From Cryobacterium shii (lineage in GTDB: Bacteria > Actinomycetota > Actinomycetes > Actinomycetales > Microbacteriaceae): DNA of 39,775 bases. The translations under genes and the position numbers were made by a program. The stretch covers positions 1 through 39,775 of the forward strand of contig NZ_SOFY01000001.1 of the NCBI RefSeq assembly GCF_004402595.1, given 5' to 3'. Below, one piece after another: positions 36,366-39,775 of the stretch (positions are counted from its first letter, which is position 1; each line of letters opens with the position of its first letter). The notes beneath the pieces are model-generated. The model was not told the DNA's origin. It was given only the letters and a program-made list of their open reading frames with translations, and did not search any database.

Positions 36366-36422
36366 TCCGACCCGGTCCGACCCCGTCCACCCGGGTAGGC
36401 CCGAGGCCCGGGCACACCGAAA

Positions 36423-36479
36423 ACGCCGTTCCGTCCGAGAATCGCCGCCAGTCGGCGGCCCTCGGGCGGAACGGCGTTC
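36423..36479. terminator. Bidirectional terminator after leuA
   Basis: AACGCCGTTCCGTCCGAG (36423-36440) pairs with CTCGGGCGGAACGGCGTT (36462-36479) with one mismatch, and an inner CGCCGCC/GGCGGC-type stem lies in the loop. A-run on the left and T-rich sequence on the right suit termination in both directions between leuA and the convergent hypothetical gene. Confidence 0.85.
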
Positions 36480-36509
36480 TTCGTCCGCGGTTGCGCGGTG
36501 CGGCGGCTG

Positions 36510-37253
36510 CTAGACGTGCGCGGTGTGCGTACGCACCGGCTCTGTGCGCACCGGGTTCGCCTGAGCCACCGGCTCCCCGTGGAGCATCTTCTCCGCCGAC
36601 CGGGTCGGGGCCAGCACGGCCGTGCAATCCTCGATCGCCCCGGACAGAAGCGCGTAGAGCTGGCCGTCCGGATCGGGCGTGCAGGCCTCCGCGATGCCCT
36701 GCACCGAGACCCGGATGATGGTCTCCGCGGTGCGGTCCGTGAACTTGCTTCGCGTCCAGGAGCCCATGGAGGAGATGAACTCCCGCGCCCAGCGTTCGGT
36801 TTCCGGTGCGGAGTCGAACGCCGTCCGGATCCGGCCGGCGATGTCGTCGCTGAGTTCGCCGTCGGTGTGGGTCAGGTGTCGCTCGCAGTTGAGGATCCCC
36901 ACCGCCAGCGCGCGCTGGTGGTCGGCGCTCGTGACCGGCAGGGCGGAGGCGGCAGCGCGGAGGGCGATCAGCAGGCGAACCTGCGGATTGTCGCCGTTCA
37001 GCCCGATCACCGACGGGATCAGGGGAACCAGGCGTGCCCGGGTGGTGTCCGAGGTGCAGTCGTTCACCATTCTCGCCAGGGAGGCGAGCAGAGGATGGGT
37101 GCAGGCCGGATGGTCCGTCCACGACTCGCCCGCGAGATAGGACGCGAACTCCATGAAACAGGCGCCCGAGCGCGGGTTCCGGTGTTTGCCTCGGGACAGC
37201 ACCGGCATCAGGTCCGGCATCGATTCGGGCGGGTTGCCCTTGAACTTGTTCAT
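36510..37253 (-). CDS. Conserved-looking hypothetical protein (247 aa)
   Basis: I do not recognise a named domain. The ATG at 37253 has GGAGG nine bases upstream, which supports this start over a longer in-frame one at 37295. The product is soluble and mostly helical, with a Cys/His-containing opening (SGACFMEFASYLAGESWTDH then PACTHPLLASLARMVND). Third codon positions are strongly GC, like those of the core genes. Similar proteins starting with a CxMEFxSxLAGExWxDHPxxTHPLLA text are, to my knowledge, common hypotheticals in Microbacteriaceae and other Actinobacteria. Confidence 0.8.
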   Translation of the reverse strand: MNKFKGNPPESMPDLMPVLSRGKHRNPRSGACFMEFASYLAGESWTDHPACTHPLLASLARMVNDCTSDTTRARLVPLIPSVIGLNGDNPQVRLLIALRAAASALPVTSADHQRALAVGILNCERHLTHTDGELSDDIAGRIRTAFDSAPETERWAREFISSMGSWTRSKFTDRTAETIIRVSVQGIAEACTPDPDGQLYALLSGAIEDCTAVLAPTRSAEKMLHGEPVAQANPVRTEPVRTHTAHV

Positions 37254-37344
37254 GAGGATCCTCCAAACAATGTGAGTTCTTCTCATTAGTCTCACCCCGG
37301 ATCGGGTGAAAGGCGAGAGCGGAATTCGTCGTGAGGGGGGATTG

Positions 37345-38061
37345 TCAGATGCCGCGATTGCGGCCCCGGCGGAAGGCGACCACGTTCTCGCGTCGTCTCC
37401 ACCGGGGCCAACTGCCGATCGCCCGCTGCTGCGGCAGGCTCCAGCCGTAGCGGGCGGCGAGTACCCGGATGACCGTGGTCACGATGACGCAGCTGATCCC
37501 GGCGATGGTGATCGGAACCTGCAACAGGAACAGCACCACCAGGAGTCCGCTGCCCGCCCCGGCGGCCACCGCGTAGAACGAGCCGACGTGCATGACTGCG
37601 ATGGGAACGTTCAGCATCATGTCGCGCAGGGCCGACCCGCCCACGGCCGTGACGACCCCCACGAACAGGGCGGGCACCTCCGGCAAGCCGGCGGCGAGCG
37701 CCTTGCTGGTGCCCAGGGCACCGAACAGGCCGATGGTGACGGCGTCCAGGGCGATGATGAACGGGCCGAGGCGGTTGAACAGACTCTGCAGCAGCATTCC
37801 GAGCAGGGCGGCTCCGGCGGCCACGGGCAGGTACCAGTTGCTCTGCAGCGCCGCCGGCACCCCGTCGAGGAGGATGTCGCGGAGCAGCCCGCCGCCCAGG
37901 CCCACGGTGACTCCGATCAGGGCGATCCCGAGCAGGTCGAAACGCCGATCCGTGAAACGCCCCGCGAACATGGCGCCCTGAATGGCGCCGATGGCGACGG
38001 CGGCGAGGTCGAGCCAGAGCGGGATGAAGAAAGACGTGGAGGGCACCCCTAATGAAACCAC
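37345..38061 (-). CDS. TRIC-family cation channel protein (UPF0126)
   Basis: The 238-aa membrane protein contains the two UPF0126 repeats: LDLAAVAIGAIQGAMFAGRF with GVTVGLGGGLLRDILLDGVP, then ALDAVTIGLFGALGTSKALA with VTAVGGSALRDMMLNVPIAV. The GGGxLRDxxL motif is characteristic of bacterial TRIC channels, and about seven helices are expected. A GTG at 38061 with GGGGG seven bases upstream is the most likely start; a GTG at 38046 is an alternative. It is divergent from recO with a 72-bp gap. Confidence 0.9.
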   Translation of the reverse strand: MVSLGVPSTSFFIPLWLDLAAVAIGAIQGAMFAGRFTDRRFDLLGIALIGVTVGLGGGLLRDILLDGVPAALQSNWYLPVAAGAALLGMLLQSLFNRLGPFIIALDAVTIGLFGALGTSKALAAGLPEVPALFVGVVTAVGGSALRDMMLNVPIAVMHVGSFYAVAAGAGSGLLVVLFLLQVPITIAGISCVIVTTVIRVLAARYGWSLPQQRAIGSWPRWRRRENVVAFRRGRNRGI

Positions 38062-38133
38062 TGAAAGCCCCCGCCCGGCGCGGCGGCCGGCCGCTCGGCC
38101 GCGCGCGTGGCTTCCAGGTGGGAGAATCGACGG

Positions 38134-38856
38134 GTGCCTGTATATCGTGATGAAGCCGTCGTGCTGCGCACCCAGAAGCTGGGTGAAGCCGACCGGATCG
38201 TCACCATGCTCACGAGGCAGCACGGCAAGGTGCGCGCGGTCGCCAAGGGCGTGCGTCGCACCGCCTCCAAATTCGGGGCCAGGCTCGAACCGTTCATGGT
38301 CGCCGACGTGCAGCTTTACGAGGGTCGAACCCTCGACATCATCACCCAGGCCGAATCGCTGGGTTCCTACGGCGCCCTGATCGCCGACGACTACCCGAGC
38401 TACACCGCCGCCAGCGCCATGGTCGAGACGGCCGACAAACTGACCGAGGCGGAGGGGTCCCTGCAGCAGTACCTGCTGCTCGTCGGCGCTCTCCGATCCC
38501 TCTCCCGCCGGGAGCACGGGGCCGGCCTCACCCTCGACTCCTACCTGCTGCGCGCCCTGTCGATGGCCGGCTGGGCGCCCAGCTTCGAGGACTGCTCCCG
38601 GTGCGGCGCCAAGGGCAGCCACTCTGCCGTGGTCGTGCAGGTCGGCGGGATCGTCTGCGACGACTGCGCCGCCCCCGGCTCGCCGAGGCTCGACCCGGCC
38701 ACGATCGCACTGCTCGCCTCCCTTCTCACGGGCGACTGGGAGCACGCACAATCAACCCCGGACCAGACCAGAGCCCAGGCCACCGGAATCGTCGCCGCGT
38801 ATACGCAGTGGCATCTCGGGCGCGGCCTCCGATCCTTGGAGCACGTCAGTCGATGA
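38134..38856 (+). CDS. recO: DNA repair protein RecO
   Basis: RecO loads RecA together with RecR on SSB-coated DNA. The 240-aa protein has the N-terminal OB-fold start [39 protein letters not shown], a helical domain, and a zinc-binding region with DCSRCGAKG and CDDCAAPG. The GTG at 38134 is about ten bases after GGGAGA. Its stop overlaps the uppS ATG (ATGA, 38853-38856). Confidence 0.96.
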   Translation: MPVYRDEAVVLRTQKLGEADRIVTMLTRQHGKVRAVAKGVRRTASKFGARLEPFMVADVQLYEGRTLDIITQAESLGSYGALIADDYPSYTAASAMVETADKLTEAEGSLQQYLLLVGALRSLSRREHGAGLTLDSYLLRALSMAGWAPSFEDCSRCGAKGSHSAVVVQVGGIVCDDCAAPGSPRLDPATIALLASLLTGDWEHAQSTPDQTRAQATGIVAAYTQWHLGRGLRSLEHVSR

Positions 38857-39671
38857 TCCCCAACCCCTTCGGCCAGAAGCCGTTCACCCACAAGGACGCG
38901 GTGGCTTACAAGCCCCTCGACTGGACCGGCCTGTATCCGCCGGCGCTGCCCGCGAAGGCCGTGCCCGAGCATGTGGCCGTCGTCATGGACGGCAACGGCC
39001 GGTGGGCCAACGCCCGCGGACTCCCGCGAGTGGAGGGACACAAGGCGGGGGAGGGAGCGCTGCTCGACGTCGTCGCCGGCGCCATCCAGATCGGGGTCAA
39101 GCACCTGAGCGTCTACGCCTTCTCCACCGAGAACTGGAAACGTTCACCCGATGAGGTGCGCTTCCTGATGGGGTTCAACCGGGACGTTCTGCACCGCCGG
39201 CGGGACCAGCTCAATGAGTGGGGCGTGCGGGTGCGGTGGGCCGGGCGCAAGCCCCGGCTCTGGGCATCCGTCATCACCGAACTGCAGTACGCCGAGCGTC
39301 TCACCGCCGGCAACGACGTGCTCACCCTGACCATGTGCGTGAACTACGGCGGGCGCACCGAGATTGCGGATGCTGTGCGCGCGCTGGCCGAGGACGTCGC
39401 CGCGGGCAGGCTGAAGCCCTCCGGCATCACCGAGAAGGCCATTCAGAGGCACCTGTACACCGCCGACCTGCCCGACGTCGACCTGTTCGTGCGCAGCTCG
39501 GGGGAGCAGCGCACCAGCAACTTCATGCTCTGGCAGAGCGCCTACGCGGAGATGGTCTTCCTGGACACGCTCTGGCCGGACTTCAGCCGCGTCGACCTGT
39601 GGCGGGCGGTGGAACTCTACGCGTCCCGAAACCGCCGGTACGGTGGCGCCGTGGACGCCCCCACCCCCTAG
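38853..39671 (+). CDS. uppS: Isoprenyl (undecaprenyl) diphosphate synthase
   Basis: This cis-prenyltransferase makes the polyprenyl diphosphate carrier for cell-wall synthesis. The 272-aa protein has [20 protein letters not shown] with the catalytic Asp, [29 protein letters not shown] and the C-terminal [20 protein letters not shown]. It is coupled to recO. Actinobacteria often have two such enzymes; this one, with the extended N-terminus, resembles the longer-chain type. Chain length cannot be told from the sequence. Confidence 0.95.
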   Translation: MIPNPFGQKPFTHKDAVAYKPLDWTGLYPPALPAKAVPEHVAVVMDGNGRWANARGLPRVEGHKAGEGALLDVVAGAIQIGVKHLSVYAFSTENWKRSPDEVRFLMGFNRDVLHRRRDQLNEWGVRVRWAGRKPRLWASVITELQYAERLTAGNDVLTLTMCVNYGGRTEIADAVRALAEDVAAGRLKPSGITEKAIQRHLYTADLPDVDLFVRSSGEQRTSNFMLWQSAYAEMVFLDTLWPDFSRVDLWRAVELYASRNRRYGGAVDAPTP

Positions 39672-39735
39672 TAGTTCTTAGTTAGGTTGGGCGTGTCGGC
39701 TGTTAATCGTCGCTGGAATCTGTTAATTTTCAGGC

Positions 39736-39775
39736 GTGAATCCTGATGAACTCACCGAGACCAAAGCCGAGTTGG
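39736..39775 (+). CDS. Possible start of a further gene, cut by the window end
   Basis: GTG at 39736 opens a frame reading MNPDELTETKAEL to the window edge. The 64 bp before it are AT-rich compared with the core, with repeated CTGTTAAT motifs. Too little is present to name it, and no convincing ribosome binding site is visible. Confidence 0.3.
   Translation, partial: MNPDELTETKAEL

Noticed and set aside
38062-38751. Long in-frame N-terminal extension of the TRIC-family gene
   Set aside because: It lies antisense to recO and lacks family sequence; TRIC homology starts right after GTG 38061.

Overview
The window looks like a chromosome segment of a high-GC actinobacterium, most likely Microbacteriaceae. 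From about 12.5 kb onward it is core genome with GC-rich third codon positions, frequent GTG/TTG starts, ATGA-type overlaps and a familiar gene order: comEC, holA, rpsT, lepA, hemW, hrcA, dnaJ, rsmE, a HIT gene, phoH, ybeY, a CNNM/CBS gene, era, leuA, recO and uppS. No species can be named from sequence alone.

Positions 1-12512 are accessory DNA with visibly lower GC and mixed codon use. An IS21-family element (istA plus a 3'-truncated istB, with repeat-rich ends) occupies about 1-2270. Next is a leftward replication/excision module (excisionase-like HTH protein, coupled small ORF, start-less AlpA-like fragment, D5-type SF3 helicase) behind a consensus promoter. It is followed by a 190-aa protein with a C-terminal HTH, a large serine integrase, an HNH-nuclease gene, and a tight rightward operon coding for a SIR2-family protein, a HerA/FtsK-like ATPase and a small KTSC-domain protein. 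The island ends exactly where comEC resumes at its conserved SGANCAVV motif. The first part of comEC is absent, so the island interrupts comEC. It resembles a phage-satellite or integrative element whose cargo is an anti-phage SIR2-HerA system with an unusual third gene.

Positions 12513-39775 are core. The comEC remnant and holA read right and meet rpsT at a strong bidirectional terminator. An alpha/beta hydrolase gene and a DUF222-HNH gene read left. lepA, a DUF1990 gene and hemW form one rightward unit. Two tandem DUF4870 membrane-protein genes read left, with a 15-bp minisatellite between them. hrcA, preceded by a degenerate CIRCE operator, starts a long rightward run (dnaJ, rsmE, HIT, phoH, ybeY, CNNM, era) that links heat-shock control with 16S rRNA maturation. 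After a decayed lysoplasmalogenase gene comes an esterase and MprF-like (DUF2156) pair with overlapping genes. leuA follows, with a leader peptide and attenuator hairpin. The last part holds a hypothetical gene and a TRIC-family channel gene on the minus strand, then recO-uppS on the plus strand.

The main points for follow-up are the SIR2-HerA-KTSC operon and its integration in comEC, a pair of 87-bp palindromic repeats of one family at 18.0 and 21.9 kb, the hairpin that hides the istA ribosome binding site, and the leuA leader, which appears to be translated from a leaderless transcript.
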